A DNA stretch of 64,000 nucleotides, taken from assembly GCA_026182355.1 (NCBI GenBank), contig JAPFBL010000557.1, positions 176,719-240,718 of the forward strand. The letters are read 5' to 3'. The notes beneath the pieces are model-generated. The model did not search any database, was not told the origin of the DNA, and saw nothing but the letters and a program-made list of their open reading frames with translations. Source of the stretch: Hermatobates lingyangjiaoensis (lineage: Eukaryota > Arthropoda > Insecta > Hemiptera > Hermatobatidae). The translations under genes were made by a program, and so were the position numbers. How positions within the stretch are numbered: position 1 is the first letter of the stretch; each line of letters begins with the position of its first letter. Below are positions 31,771-45,684 of the stretch, piece after piece.

Positions 31771-33079
31771 TATAACAGGATTTCACATATACACGTGAAA
31801 TAACAATCAATGATCAAACCAAAATATGAAATGAGAAATAAGGCTAAGATCTTTCAACCGCAACAAGCGGTCTTCGTCAGAGTCAAAAACCCTACTGGAA
31901 AAACTCTGATGAAGATCGCTTGTTATGGTTGAAAGGTCTTAATCTTTTTTTTTCCCCCTATTTGATATTGTGATTTGATCACGTGTTAATGTGAAATAAC
32001 AATCAATGATCAAACCACAATATGAAATTTTTTTTCAAAAAAAAAGATTAAGTTCTTTCAATCGTAACAAGAGCATCTAATGTTAGAGTCAAAAACCAAT
32101 CTGGTGGGTTTTTGAACTACATCAGTTCGATTTTTGACTCTTGGCGAAGACCGCCTGTTACCGGTGAAAGATCTTAGTCTTGTTTTCCCATTTTCTTATT
32201 GTGGTTTGACCATTGATTGTTATTTCACGTGTTTATGTGAAATCTTTAAATTTTATATATACGTGTATATAATGACTTTTGATTAGAGAAAGGAAAAGAA
32301 TTACTGAGTCTAAGTAATAAACAAAAAAAGAATTTAATCACACAACGCGTTTTGTGACCTACAGTAAAAAAACACAAATGTGTACAAAAGAATTTTGAAG
32401 TTAAATAAAGGGAAAACAACCAAAATTTAATCTAAATTTTATTTTATTATGCTTTATTTTTTATCTCGGTTTAAATTTTGTTTGTTTTTCCTTTTCCTAA
32501 AACTAAATGTTATTTTCGTTTATTTTTTTATTTTAGTTTAAAATAATATAACCTGGCGATGAAGACTAAGTGTTGGAAACGCATTCTGTGATAATCGCTT
32601 TTGTGTTTGGGAAGACGTAGTGTTTCTTTTCGTTTGTAATCATGAGTTGATACCACACAATGACTGCCTGCATAGTTCTTGAGTGGCGTTAGGAAAACGT
32701 TTCCGTCTTACACTGACGTTTTCATACCTCCAACCGTTTCTCTTCTAGTCCATTATCAAGAGAAAAACTTATATGTTTGCTTTAACTTACCATCTTTGAG
32801 AGCTGTCTTGTCAACATTATCCTAATTTAGCTTATTGAAGATTACATCAAAAATTAATAGCTTTTGATTATAAGTCGACGTTTTGCCGATTGACGTTTCA
32901 ACACTCTCAAAACGTTGAAAAAAAAAAACAATACTAGTATAAACTGTGATAACAAGATATATCCACCTCTAACCATCTCTTAAATAAAAGCGCAATAAGT
33001 GAAAGAGAACCACATTGGAGAGTGCTATTGTTTCTGTTGACAGGTGTGTTTCCAATATAAGTACTTTTACTATTCTAAG

Positions 33080-33765
33080 GGCTAAAAAAAATATTTAAAA
33101 GATTAGTAATACTGTCTGTATTAGTGAATATTAAAGAACAGAAAATAAATTGTGTTTATGTTTTCTGTTCTTGAATATCTATGTAGGTATCCTCGCAGAG
33201 TTATTTGAAACATTAGTGATACTGTAAGCATTAGTGAATATTAAAGAACAGAAAAGAAATTGTGTTTTACTGTTTTCTGTTCTTGAATATCTATGTAGGT
33301 ATCCTCGCAGAGTTATTTGAAACATTAGTGATACTGTAAGCATTAGTGAATATTAAAGAACAGAAAAGAAATTGTGTTTTACTGTTTTCTGTTCTTGAAT
33401 ATCTATGTAGGTATCCTCGCAGAGTTATTTAAAACATTAGTGATACTGTAAGCATTAGTGAATATTAAAGAACAGAAAAGAAATTGTGTTTTACTGTTTT
33501 CTGTTCTTGAATATCTATGTAGTAATCCTCGCAGAGTTATTTAAAACATTAGTGATACTGTAAGCATTAGTGAATATTAAAGAACAGAAAATAAATTGTG
33601 TTTACTGTTTTCTGTTCTTGAATATCTATGTAGGTATCCTCGCAGAGTTATTTAAAACATTAGTGATACTGTAAGCATTAGTGAATATTAAAGAACAGAA
33701 AAGAAATTGTGTTTTACTGTTTTCTGTTCTTGAATATCTGTGTAGTTATCCTCGCAGAGTTATTT
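33080..33765. repeat. About 113-bp tandem array with internal hairpin
   Basis: Six copies of GTAGGTATCCTCGCAGAGTT, ATTAGTGATACTGTAAGCAT, GAACAGAAAAGAAATTGTGT and TTTCTGTTCTTGAATATC. GAACAGAAAA and TTTTCTGTTC pair across 17 bases in each unit. Confidence 0.93.
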
Positions 33766-35269
33766 TGCAGTATTACTAATTTTTCAAATTGTTTTTAGTC
33801 CATATAATACTAAAAGTATTTATTGGAAACACACCTGTTTATAGAAACAATAATAGTGTCCATTTTTTTCCTTTTTTTTTTGAGTTAGTTGCTTATGTGT
33901 TTTTGTTTTCTGTTAGTTGATATTCTTTGTAGGTATTTGTTTTCAGGGTGGTACCAATTTTTTTTTCAATAAATTGTTTTCAGCCTTGATAACGTTGACT
34001 TGGAACTATAAGTTTTGATTTTTGACCTAATCCTCAATAACTAAACTAGTGTTTTGAAGTTCCAGTGGTCGATAAGCTATGTTTTTCCAATATTAACTTT
34101 TTATTTCTTGATCAGTTTTAATTTAGTTTTATTTCCATCGTCTGTTATTTATTGATTTTCTTGAATGTCAGCGTATCTGTGTTTGATGTCGTGAGTTTCA
34201 AACCAGTTTCTGCTACACTATAAGTTAAGTATAACAGAAATAAAACAATCACAACTGACAATGACACTGTTATTTGCAACTTTAAACAAAACCTTTTTTG
34301 GCAAGACTTACCGCTTTAAAGAAAAAAAATAAAATAAATAAATAAACAGCTATTTTACCATGCTAGTTATATTTTTCTAATTCAAAGGTACTTGTTCTAA
34401 TAAAAACACACACAACATGCTATTAATAATATGTTTTTGCTTTAAAACAAACCCTTCTCGGTTTTCTCAACAATAGTATATATAGTATTGGTCAGAAGGA
34501 AACGAGTTTGGAAGCAATGTACTGAGAATTATTCACTGTGCCAACTAAATGTAACTCAAATGTATTCACACTAATGGATATGTATTTCACTGAAAAACGA
34601 AAAAAAAGAGCCTTTTTTTTTAAAAAAAAAAAAAAAAGTAATAATTGAAAATTGTATATTTTTAATAAGCTTAAAATTTTTTCAAGTAAAAAAAAAATTT
34701 TTTGTATATAGATATAATTATTATAGCGCTTAGGAATCCGGTACCTGGCTGAAATAATATTAATTCAAGTTTTAATTTTATTTGTTATTATTTTCTTTTT
34801 GTGTTTTAGTCAGAGAAAACTAAAAAGACAACACTATATATATATATATGGTATATTTGAAGTGAGTTTTGCTTTAAGATGTGCATGTAGCACTTGCCTT
34901 TTTATCATGCCTCTGCTTATATTGGAATGATACTGACCTCACTTCCGAGTGGATTTTGTTTTCTTTTATTAGAAGTACATAACACAAATAAAAAGCCCAC
35001 TATATCAACTTTTGTTTTCTTTTTCTAATTCAAACATATTTCGCTTTTTCCTTTCATTCTTTCATTCTTTCCTTCTTTCTTCTTTCTTTTTTTTTTTTAA
35101 ATCTCGCATAAATGCTTTTTATTGTATGATCAGTTTTAGAGAAAAAAAAAATATTGTATTTGAATCGTAATAGGAGTTTGAAAATTGCTGTCTCATTACC
35201 TTCCGTTATTAGTATCGAGGTTTTTATGTATATATTGAAAAGTTCTAGTGGTCCGAATAACTAAAGGTA

Positions 35270-35392
35270 TATATATATATAAAGATTTCACATAAACACG
35301 TGAAATAACAATCAATGTTCAAACCACAATAAGAAATGGGAAAACAAGACTAAGATCTTAAGTCTTGTTTTCCCATTTCTTATTGTGGTTTG

Positions 35393-35461
<69 letters not shown>

Positions 35462-35504
35462 AACAGGTCTAGCGGTGCGGTTTCGAATAACTAAAGGTTT
35501 ATAC

Positions 35505-35549
<45 letters not shown>

Positions 35550-35550
35550 T
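35270..35550. repeat. TA microsatellites around a foldback
   Basis: A GAAGACCGCTTG-family foldback with truncated arms (35,285-35,395) is followed by TA runs at about 35,397-35,458 and 35,510-35,545, long enough to make assembly length unreliable. Confidence 0.9.
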
Positions 35551-36575
35551 ATTCAACAGTTTTAGCGGTGCGGTTAAGAATAACTAAAGGTTTTTATGTG
35601 TATATGGGGCGGTTGCAGCGTTCAGTTCCGAATAACTGATGGTTTTTATGTGTATATGGGGCGGTTGCAGCGTTCAGTTCCGAATAACTGATGGTTTTTA
35701 TGTGTATATTGGACAGTTATAGTGGTGCAGTTCCAATAACTAAAGGTTTTTATGTATATATGGGGCGGTTGCAGCGTGCAGTTCCGAATAACTGATGGTT
35801 TTTATGTGTATATGGGGCGGTTGCAGCGTTCAGTTCCGAATAACTGATGGTTTTTATGTGTATATTGGACAGTTATAGTGGTGCAGTTCCAATAACTAAA
35901 GGTTTTTATGTATATATGGGGCGGTTGCAGCGTGCAGTTCCGAATAACTGATGGTTTTTATGTGTATATTGGACAGTTGAATAACTAAAGGTTTTTATGT
36001 GTATATTGATCAATTCTAGTCGTGCAGTTCCGATACCTGAAGGTTTTTATGTGTATATGGGACGGTTGCAGCGAGCAGTTCCGAATAACTGAAGGTTTTT
36101 ATGTGTATATTGGGCAGTTCTAGTTGTGCAGTTCTGACTAACTGAAGGTTTTTATGTGTATATTGAACAGTTATAGTGATTTAGCTCCAGTTAACTGAAG
36201 GTTTTTATGTGTATATGGGGCGGTTGCAGCGTGCAGTTCCGAATAACTGAAGGTATTTATGTGTGTATTGGACAGTTCTAGAGGTGTAGTTCAGAATAAC
36301 TGATAGTTTTTATGTGTATATTGGGCAGTTCTAGTGGTGCAGTTCTGACTAACTGAAGATTTTTTTGTGTGTATTGGGCAGTTCTAGTGGTGAAGTTTCG
36401 AATAACTGAAGGTTTTTATGTGTATATTGAACAGTTCTAGTGATTTAGCTCCAGATAACTGAAGGTTTTTGTGTGTATATGGGGTGGTTGCAGCGTGCAG
36501 TTCCGAATAACTGAAGGTTTTTATGTGTATATTGAACAGTTATAGTGATGCAGTTTCGAATAACTGAAGGTCTTG
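35550..36575. repeat. Degenerate 50-60-bp tandem array
   Basis: About 18 copies of AACTGAAGGTTTTTATGTGT, ATATTGGACAGTTCTAGTGG or ATATGGGGCGGTTGCAGCGT, and GCAGTTCCGAAT. Two subtypes alternate. It is older than most arrays here judging by divergence. Confidence 0.93.
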
Positions 36576-36589
36576 GAGCTCAAGTTGTA

Positions 36590-37260
36590 CTTGTATCAGA
36601 ATTTCGTCACCAGCTTGTCTAAGAGTAGATGACTATTGTGGATTAAGGTCAGCTGGCCTATGCCAGCCACTTGAATTACCCTCCAGTCTTCCGTAAGATG
36701 CTAAACAGACTAGCATCTCTGCCGAACAAGACCAGATTGAGTCACTCGTAGGATAATTCACTGCGTGATACTCATCTCAGTGAAAGCCCTTTCTCAGCGG
36801 TATTCAAGAACGATGGTCTTTCTGACTAGAGTAGTAGCTAACCAGCTTTCTCTACTCTTCATTTTTATGTTCCAATATTACCCTGACTGGGACCAACTGA
36901 AGAAGGACACATCCCTTCCCTCAGTCCGAGGACAGACAACATTCCTTAATTTATCCCAAGTCCTACCTTATTGGTGAATCAACTGAAGAAGGGGCACCCT
37001 TGTCCGAGCACATACAACACCAACAGCTATTTCAAATTCGTTATAGCCTTCTTTTGTTCCAAGTCCTAACTAAATTGAGATCAACTGAAGAAGGGCAACC
37101 TTTCCTGAAGACACACATTTCTTCATTTGTTCCAAATACTTTCTGGTTTCGTAGTTGGAATGGGAGTCCGTTTCCTTTATTCTTTTGTTCAGCTAGGAAT
37201 AATTTACATCGTTCTATCGCTAAGTTCTGAACAGATAGGACTTTGAGGCCTTGGTGTATA
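36590..37260. other. Degenerate repeat of an AACTGAAGAAGG block
   Basis: Three diverged copies of a unit with CAACTGAAGAAGG, a proline-like CCTT stretch and CAAGTCCTA lie at about 36,890-37,100. Short open frames exist but show no recognisable protein. Confidence 0.4.
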
Positions 37261-37859
37261 TATGATTTTGTTATCTCAGTATTAAGTTGATGTTTTTTTT
37301 CGTTTTTAGTATTAAAAAGTCACTCTTACTAATAGTACTGTGACAAAACAACAGATGACTGATGTGAAGAAGAAAATAACGTGGTCGACACTCACAGATC
37401 ACTTTTAGGGTTTTACAAACCTTACGATGTGCAAGGGAATTCAAACTTTCACAATCCTTAAAGGGCCGAAAGTAATTTTTTACAATGTCAATAACTCATA
37501 GAATAAAGTATTTTTTAAGCAAACCAGTTATTATCAATAAATATTTCAATGTAAAAACTGATCTTAAAAAAAAAACATTTATTTTGAAGAAAATAGCAAG
37601 TCATTGCTTATATCTTGGTGAAACTTCATTGGGACTGATGCAGGTGATGACGGGCATTATTTATCATGACTGGTGCTTGTTATTTGTGATGCGGGTGGCA
37701 CAGTACCTCGTCATCGGACTCTTGCATAGTTAGTCTATCTCTGTAAGAAACTCATAGTTTTTAATAGCAACTTAATCCCAATGAATTTTTTTTACTATTC
37801 GGCTCCATTTGACTGGCAAGGTTTGGCGAGCTCTTGTTTTTTTTAAAAAAAATAGTTTC

Positions 37860-38960
37860 TTAGTGCTGCTTCGATTCACTCGGAGCATTTTTCGTAAAAT
37901 TATGACTTCCTGGTTAGCAACACATCGTCGATCTGTTTCAAGTGCTCCGATTCACTCGGAGCACTTTTCGTAAAATTATGACTTCCTGGTTAGCAACACA
38001 TCGTCGATCTGTTTCACGAGCTCCGATTCACTCGGAGCACTTTTCGTAAAATTATGACTTCCTGGTTAGCAACACATCGTCGATCTGTTTCACGTGCTCC
38101 GATTCACTCAGAGCACTTTTCGTAAAATTATGACTTCCTGGTTAGCAACACATCGTCGATCTGTTTCACGAGCTCCGATTCACTCGGAGCACTTTTCGTA
38201 AAATTATGACTTCCTGGTTAGCAACACATCGTCGATCTGTTTCACGAGCTCCGATTCACTCGGAGCACTTTTCGTAAATTTATGACTTCCTGGTTAGCAA
38301 CACATCGTCGATCTGTTTCACGAGCTCCGATTCACTCGGAGCACTTTTCGTAAAATTATGACTTCCTGGTTAGCAACACATCGTCCATCTGTTTCACGAG
38401 CTCCGATTCACTCGGAGCACTTTTCGTAAAATTATGACTTCCTGGTTAGCAACACATCGTCGATCTGTTTCACGAGCTCCGATTCACTCGGAGCACTTTT
38501 CGTAAAATTATGACTTCCTGGTTAGCAACACATCGTCCATCTGTTTCACGAGCTCCGATTCACTCGGAGCACTTTTCGTAAAATTATGACTTCCTGGTTA
38601 GCAACACATCGTCGATCTGTTTCACGAGCTCCGATTCACTCGGAGCACTTTTCGTAAAATTATGACTTCCTGGTTAGCAACACATCGTCGATCTGTTTCA
38701 CGAGCTCCGATTCACTCGGAGCACTTTTCGTAAATTTATGACTTCCTGGTTAGCAACACATCGTCGATCTGTTTCACGTGCTCCGATTCACTCGGAGCAC
38801 TTTTCGTAAATTTATGACTTCCTGGTTAGCAACACATCGTCCATCTGTTTCACGAGCTCCGATTCACTCGGAGCACTTTTCGTAAATTTATGACTTCCTG
38901 GTTAGCAACACATCGTCGATCTGTTTCACGTGCTCCGATTCACTCGGAGCACTTTCCTTA
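37860..38960. repeat. 76-bp tandem array, about 15 copies, hairpin unit
   Basis: The unit contains GCTCCGATTCACTCGGAGC (seven-pair stem, five-base loop), TTTTCGTAAAATTATGACTT, CCTGGTTAGCAACACATCGT and CGATCTGTTTCAC. It is highly homogeneous, which implies recent amplification. Confidence 0.97.
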
Positions 38961-39599
38961 AAATTATGAAAAGCATTTGCCATGTTTAGCAATGCTTTCT
39001 TGTCGATTTCTTTCAAGTAAGGCAAGATATTAAGGTATTTATTTATATTTTGATGAAAAAAAATTAATTTCTAAGCTAAAGTAGAACACTAGACTTTGTA
39101 TGTGTTCCACAATAAAATAATTAAATTTTTTTTGTTCGAACAGTTTTATTGAACGCTGACCTACATTTGTGTTTTGCCGAGTTTCTCTGAAGAAATGTTA
39201 TTTCTTTTTGTTTTCTAATTTACCGGTATATTTCTAATGAATCTCAACCAGTATGTTTTACTGATATCATCGGGAAATCCATATATATTTTCCATTTTTT
39301 ATCTTTTTTCGCGTATGTTACCTTTGTATACAGCGGAATCAAGCAAGCCATCTATGTAAATATACCTTACTAAAACCTAGAGTATTTAAAAACTAACCCA
39401 CAGTTCTAATTTAAGAATAATATAAGTAAGTTTTGACTATATATATATATATATACAATGTTTTCAGTTCCTTGATTAGTATCGACTCCAATGTTTCATT
39501 ATCTTCATTTTACATTATAGGAGTGTTGAAGAATTAAAATTTAATAATTTTTTAACGTTTACAAAACTTTAGCTAGTCGAACATTTTAAATTCAAACCC

Positions 39600-40880
39600 A
39601 GTGTATATATTAATGACTATATTTAAAGGGAATACGATCCAAACTGGATACAATACGAGTTCGAAATCGAAGAAAAGTAGTAATTCACTGAGTAAGGAAA
39701 CACGCTTACAAGCTCAAATTTTCGGGCAGTCCGTCTTCAGGAGAGAGAGAGAGAAAAAAAGGGAAATCAGACCAAGTATGTTGTAGGTGCAACGCCAAGT
39801 AACCAACAGTAAACACCTAAATTCATGTAAACGAATATAAAGTTAATTATATTTCCATATGTTTGTGAAAATGTCGAAAAATATATCAACTTGTCGATAG
39901 AAAAAACATTAAAGAAATGAGGTTTTTATAAAAGAAATATATTTGTATGGCTTTTTAAAAAATATTTGTAACAGATCAGAACATACTAAGAAGTTTCGGT
40001 TTTATTTTAATAGCTTTTTCATAGGCCTACAAACAAAGGATAATAAGAAATCACATATCAACATCAAACATATACACAATATGAAAATGGATTGTTACAA
40101 CTAATGAATATGACAAGCAGAAATATTTCGAGATAAATAAAACAATATAACTTACTTTATCTCTGAAATACTTCTTATAATATTCATTAGTCGTAACAAT
40201 CCATTTTCATATTTTTTATATTTTGGATGTTGACATGAGATTTCTTATTATCCTTTGTTTGTAGGCCTATGAAAAAGCTAATTAAAATAAAGGCGAAACG
40301 TCGGCAATGAGAATTTGATTTTTGAACCTAGAAAATTTGACCGAATCCCGATTAGATAAACACACCTATTCTATCAAACGATATATTATTGAATCTGTTA
40401 TATATATATATATATAAAGTTTATCAGAACTGGGTCCGTTCTTGAGGCTCAAATTAAACTCTCATTCCTAACGTTTCGGTTTTTATTTAAAACCTTTTTC
40501 ATAGGGAGAAGTATAACCATTTTGAAACAGGATGTTACAATACTTCTGCCTATGAAAAATGTTTTAAATAAAAACCGAAACGTTGACAATGAGAGTTTGA
40601 TTTGAACCTGAAAAACTGATCGACTCCTGATAAACTTTTATCAACATTTATATATATATATAAAGATTTCACATAAACACGTGAAATAACAATCAATGAT
40701 CAAACCACAATAAGAAATGGGAAAACAAGACTAAGATCTTTCAACCGTAACAAGCGGTCTTCGTCAGAGTCAAAAACCCAACTGGATTTGGGTTTTTGAC
40801 TTGTTACGGTTGAAAGATCTTAGTCTTGTTTTCCCATTTCTTATTGTGGTTTGATCATTATATATATATATTATATATAT
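39600..40880. mobile_element. Cluster of foldback elements
   Basis: Consecutive units: a CTGAAGACGG-family arm (39,630-39,800); a long inverted pair 40,000-40,120 / 40,160-40,300 with AAAGGATAATAAGAAATC; an AACGTT-family pair (40,415-40,640); and a GAAGACCGCTTG pair (40,660-40,860). TA microsatellites separate several of them. Confidence 0.65.
40729..40771 (-). ncRNA. Hammerhead-ribozyme-like motif (best copy of GAAGACCGCTTG family)
   Basis: On the minus strand: GACU, then CUGACGA, an extra A, stem II GACCG...CGGUU, GAA, palindrome AGAUCU, U, AGUC. GACU and AGUC form a perfect four-base stem I, stem II has five pairs including a G-U, and stem III is a self-complementary six-mer. This is the arrangement expected for short stem-III hammerheads that work as dimers, known from Penelope-like elements. 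Confidence 0.65.
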
Positions 40881-42354
40881 ATATCACAATAAACATGCGA
40901 AATAAAATCTAAGTCTAAATCGCATTAAGAAGTATATATATAAACTATATTAACACAAAGGACACTCAGAAATGAAACAGAAACTCACTACTATATTTCG
41001 ATGTCCTCGTCATCAGGAACATAGAAACGAGTCGCTCCGCAGGCAGACAACGACTTTTATATATATATATAATAAAAATTACATAGAAGAACAAAGTACT
41101 TTCTTGGATGGTTATTACTTTAATCAGGAGAAGAAGAAAGGCGAGACATGTGGTCAGATAGCATGTGTTTGAAAGGCCTTAACTATCTGACCACAGCTCT
41201 TCTGCTTGCTTCTTCATCCCCTGAAGAAACGATCTTGCGTTCGAAATGTCACTGTCTTTTAGTAAGTCTCGGCTTATTCTTCCTATTCCTATCTTGTATG
41301 TAGAGTCTCATTTTTTTTATGTCGCCTTTGATGTATTTTAAAGTGCACAAAACATATAAACATTACGTTTATGTTTGGTCATCTAAAGGCAAACATTTGA
41401 TCCATTGATAGAGCTTTTCCTTGAATTCTTCTCACCGTTGTGTCTCTAACATTGACTCAACGTCCTTAAGACTATATAAAACATAATGACTTTCATGTTT
41501 TCATTTTAGTTTATTTAACTCATTTAGTTATAACTATGTTATTTTCTTTCATTTTCTTTAGCTATAGTTAATTTATTTCCTTGTTTTTAGTTAACATATT
41601 GTACATATCATGTAAATATATTTAAATAATATAATAAAGTACATACATATTACTAGTCAAAGAAAAAAAAAAAAAAATTATTCTAGTGGACATTTTATTT
41701 TGTAGTGTTTTCCTTTAAATTGGGTTTCCAGGAAGGAAAAAAAATACTTCGTTTTTTTTTATTTTAAAAAAAGTAAAAAGTGAATTTTTAATTTTCTCTG
41801 ACTTACAAAAAAAATGCAAAAAATGTCTTCTTATTTTTTAAAAAAAAAACATAATGTCGAATTTGTTTCTTTTTTGTATATTAAAAGAAAAAAAAAAAAC
41901 AAAAAAGAAGATAAATTTTCTCCGTTTTGATTTTACGAAGTATTTATTGATTTTAATAATGTAAGGACTTTCATTATCCTGAAAAATTTTGTACAAATTT
42001 ATTGTTATATTGAAATTATATTGTGATTTTATTTTTTTTTTCTTTTTCTTTTTATTTCAAGAATAAAGTTAATTGAAAATTTAAAAAAAAAAATAAAATA
42101 AAATAAATAAAGTTTTTTTTTATGAATAGAAATTTTCCCTTCAAACTACCCTTTCCTTTGTTTAAAAAGAAAAAAAAAATTCTATTTTTGTGTATATGTG
42201 TGATTTTGATTCCCCCCCCCCTCCCTCCGTGGAAACCCAATGAAGGACAACTTGTTACCTTTTTAGACCCCATGAAACAGGGGTTTTTAATTAAAAAAAA
42301 AATAAAAAACTAAAATAAAATAAAGTAAAATATTTCTTTATAATATTAGAAATG

Positions 42355-42785
42355 CACACTGTGGTTTGTGACTTAGTCACAATTAAAGTTCTTAGGTTAA
42401 ACCTGTGACTAAGTACTTAGTCATAATTAAAACAATTAAAGTACTTAGGTTAATCTTGTGACTAAGTACTTAGTCATAAGTAAAACACTTAGGTTAAACA
42501 TGTGCATAAGTTCTTAGTCACAATTAAAGTACTTAGGTTAAACTTATGACTAAGTGCTTAGTCACAAGTAAAATACTTAGGTTAAACATGTGCATAAGTT
42601 CTTAGTCACAATTAAAGTACTTAGGTTAATCTTGTGACTAAGTACTTAGTCATAAGTAAAACACTTAGGTTAAACATGTGCATAAGTGCTTAGTCACAAG
42701 TAAAGTACTTAGGTTAAACTTATGACTAAGTGCTTAGTCACAAGTAAAATACTTAGGTTAAACCTGTGACTTTGTAGTCATCAGG
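42355..42785. repeat. Palindromic tandem array, CTTAGTCAC motif
   Basis: About ten repeats of AAAGTACTTAGGTTAAACTT and GTGACTAAGTACTTAGTCA. GACTAAGTACTTAGTC is a perfect palindrome, present in most units. Confidence 0.9.
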
Positions 42786-43564
42786 GTCAACAAAAATATT
42801 TTGAAATTTCAAAAAAAAATAGTCTCCAGGCAAAAGAGCTTTTTTATGTTAAAAAGTAACAATGCGTTTCTAACACTTAGTGTTCATCTTCAGGTTTACA
42901 TATGCAGGAACTGAGCTAGGTCCCTGTTGCCATAACACCATCAACAAGGCAGATGTTAACCTGAAGAAGAATACTAACTGATCAAAACGCGTTTTAAGCT
43001 CTAATATCATAAAGTAATTTTGTGTAGAGACGTATTCTTTTTTTGAAATTTCTTTTCATATGCAAATACAACACTAGAACAAATTGCACAAATAATAATA
43101 GAAAAAAAAGTCTCCTAATTTTACAAAATTTAAAAAGAAAACTGCCCGAAAGTCATAGATTATTTATTTTTCTTACACTTTGGTTTATGATGGAATACAT
43201 GTAAAATATTCATGGAAAAGAAACATTGGCAGTTGTCATTTTACGAATTATTGCACAATAGCAAGTCTACTAGAATATTGTAGGCATAATGTGTAATGTG
43301 TACTATACATGCACAGTACCAGTATATGTGCAGTGTACGCTTATGTGTACTGCATATTTCCTCCCCTTACACATATTTTAATATAATGTGTGCGACGATA
43401 AACTATGATTACTATTAGTATTAAATGCAACAAAAAAAAATAAATTTGTTGGAAATTAACTATCAAAATAAGGCTAGATAAGCTAAATTTAAATAAAATA
43501 ATAATCGCTACTAATAATATACTATTATATTTATACTAATACTAACTAGATTGTAGTGTATGAT

Positions 43565-44830
43565 GTAGAGGGGCAAGGGTAGCCCAGTGGCTTGCGTGCT
43601 CGCCTCTGGACTGGTAGGTCCAGGGTTCAATGCCCACTCCGGCCTTTGATTTATTCACGCAGGAGGTGAATAGATCTGATCAAGAAGTCCCTCGGAGAGG
43701 ATGTTAGAAGCGATGTATGATATAGGAGGGGGGGGGGGTCAGGGTAGCCCAGTGGCTTGTGTGCTCGCCTCTGGACTGGTAGGTCCAGGGTTCAATGCCC
43801 ACTCTGGTCCTTGATTTATTCACGTGGTAGGTGAATTAATCAGATCAAGAAGTCCCTCGGAGTGGACGTTACAAGTGGTGTATGGTGTAGGGGGGCCAGG
43901 GTAGCCCAGTGGCTTGCATGCATGCATGCATCTGGACTGGTAGATCCAGGGTTCAATGCCCACTCTGGTCCTTGATTTATTCACGTGGTAGGTGAATTAA
44001 TCAGATCAAGAAGTCCCTCGGAGTGGACGTTACAAGTGGTGTATGGTGTAGGGGGGCCAGGGTAGCCCAGTGGCTTGCATGCATGCATCTGGACTGGTAG
44101 ATCCAGGGTTCAATGCCCACTCTGGTCCTTGATTTATTCACGTGGTAGGTGAATTAATCAGATCAAGAAGTCCCTCGGAGTGGACGTTACAAGTGGTGTA
44201 TGGTGTAGGGGGGCCAGGGTAGCCCAGTGGCTTGCATGCATGCATCTGGACTGGTAGATCCAGGGTTCAATGCCCACTCTGGTCCTTGATTTATTCACGT
44301 GGTAGGTGAATTAATCAGATCAAGAAGTCCCTCGGAGTGGACGTTACAAGTGGTGTATGGTGTGGAGGGGCCAGGGTAGCCCAGTGGCTTGCATGCATGC
44401 ATCTGGACTGGTAGATCCAGGGTTCAATGCCCACCCTGGCCCTCGATTTATTCACGTTGGAGGTGAATAAAGCTGATCAAGTCCCTCGGAGAAGACGTTA
44501 CAAGTGATGTATAATTTATGATATAGGGCTCACCTCTGGACTGATAGATCCGGGGTTCAATACCCACTTGTCTTTTGATTTATTCACGCCATAGGTGAAT
44601 TAATCAGATCAAGAAGTTCCTCGGAGACGACGTTACAAGCCTATACGATGCCAGGTACTCGTTAAATTTCCCCCCTACACTTGAGTTAAACAAAATTTAG
44701 TACATTCAAATGTAAAACGTGGATTGTGTGATATGACCAAAGGTCAATGTTCATGTCTTTCAGTGTTCCCTTGTGGGACTGCCACTGCAAACCAACCTAA
44801 TGTATGATACAAGACAAAAGTACAACTCAA
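43565..44830 (+). mobile_element. tRNA-derived SINE with head amplified about seven times (157-bp unit)
   Basis: Units with the A box TAGCCCAGTGG begin at about 43,579, 43,744, 43,901, 44,062, 44,219 and 44,376, with a truncated copy near 44,530. The B box is GGTTCAATGCC. GGGGCCA before the A box can pair over seven positions with TGGTCCT after the B box, like an acceptor stem. After the array comes a body and tail (GGGACTGCCACTGCAAACCA) matching the 27.2-27.4 kb SINE. Middle units are almost identical. A single diverged copy is at 58,916. Confidence 0.8.
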
Positions 44831-45034
44831 CTAATTACGAACAGACACTCGGTTGAATTAAAAAAAAAAAATGTTCCCTAATTCAACTCAAAGTTTGTGA
44901 TATTTATTTCAAAAATGCTACTCGACTGGTCAAGGCTCGCATTCAGTAGATCTTTGGCTCTGTGTTTAAAGCCACACAGGTCCTAGATTTGAGAGGAAGC
45001 ATGGATATCAGGCATATAATACTATAATAAGGAG

Positions 45035-45545
45035 TGTATTGAAAAGGTAAGGACACTTCTTCAATTTCTTTGCAATCTCTATTATAGGAACACTAGAATT
45101 CCAAATTGTTTTGTTGGTGCACACGTCACGATTATACATCCACAGTTTTGACTATATAGCAAGTGTTATTTTTATCTGAGATGAATAAAGGTTAGACTCG
45201 TGCTTGCGTGCTCGCCGGTTTTTTTTGCTGTTGAAAAAATAATTACCTGTGGAACAACTACAATTTTTTTTTGTTGCAGTTGACTCCAAGTACCACGCTG
45301 TCAACATTTCAAGAGTTTTTCAGTGCATATTATAAATTTTTTTACACAAAAATTATTGCAAAAATTTGGTTCCATTATTTTTGCAACAGCGAAAAATCAC
45401 GCTAACACTTGTTCAGCCTCTCAGATAAAATGCTATATAGTCAAAACTGTGAACATGAGTGTACCAACAAAGGAACAAAACAATTTTTTTGAAACTAAAG
45501 TGTACACAAGGGACAATATTCAAAAATGACCTTACTTTTTGGTCA
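45035..45545. mobile_element. Mariner-like MITE with imperfect terminal inverted repeats
   Basis: The left end (GAAAAGGTAAGGACA, TGTTTTGTTGGTGCAC, CAGTTTTGACTATATAGC) is matched inverted at the right end (GCTATATAGTCAAAACTG, GTACACAAGG, TGACCTTACTTTTTGGTC). There is no transposase frame. Family assignment rests on size and structure only; TA flanks are not decisive. Confidence 0.5.
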
Positions 45546-45684
45546 AATCTGGTACCCTGAGTATTTTAAATTATTTTTATCATCTTAAAGAGTTTGTTGG
45601 TGTGCTGTCCTTCTACGTTAGGGGGAGAGGGTAACACTGTATCATAGGAACAGGGTGTGTGCTGGAGTCTTCATGTCTGGCAAC

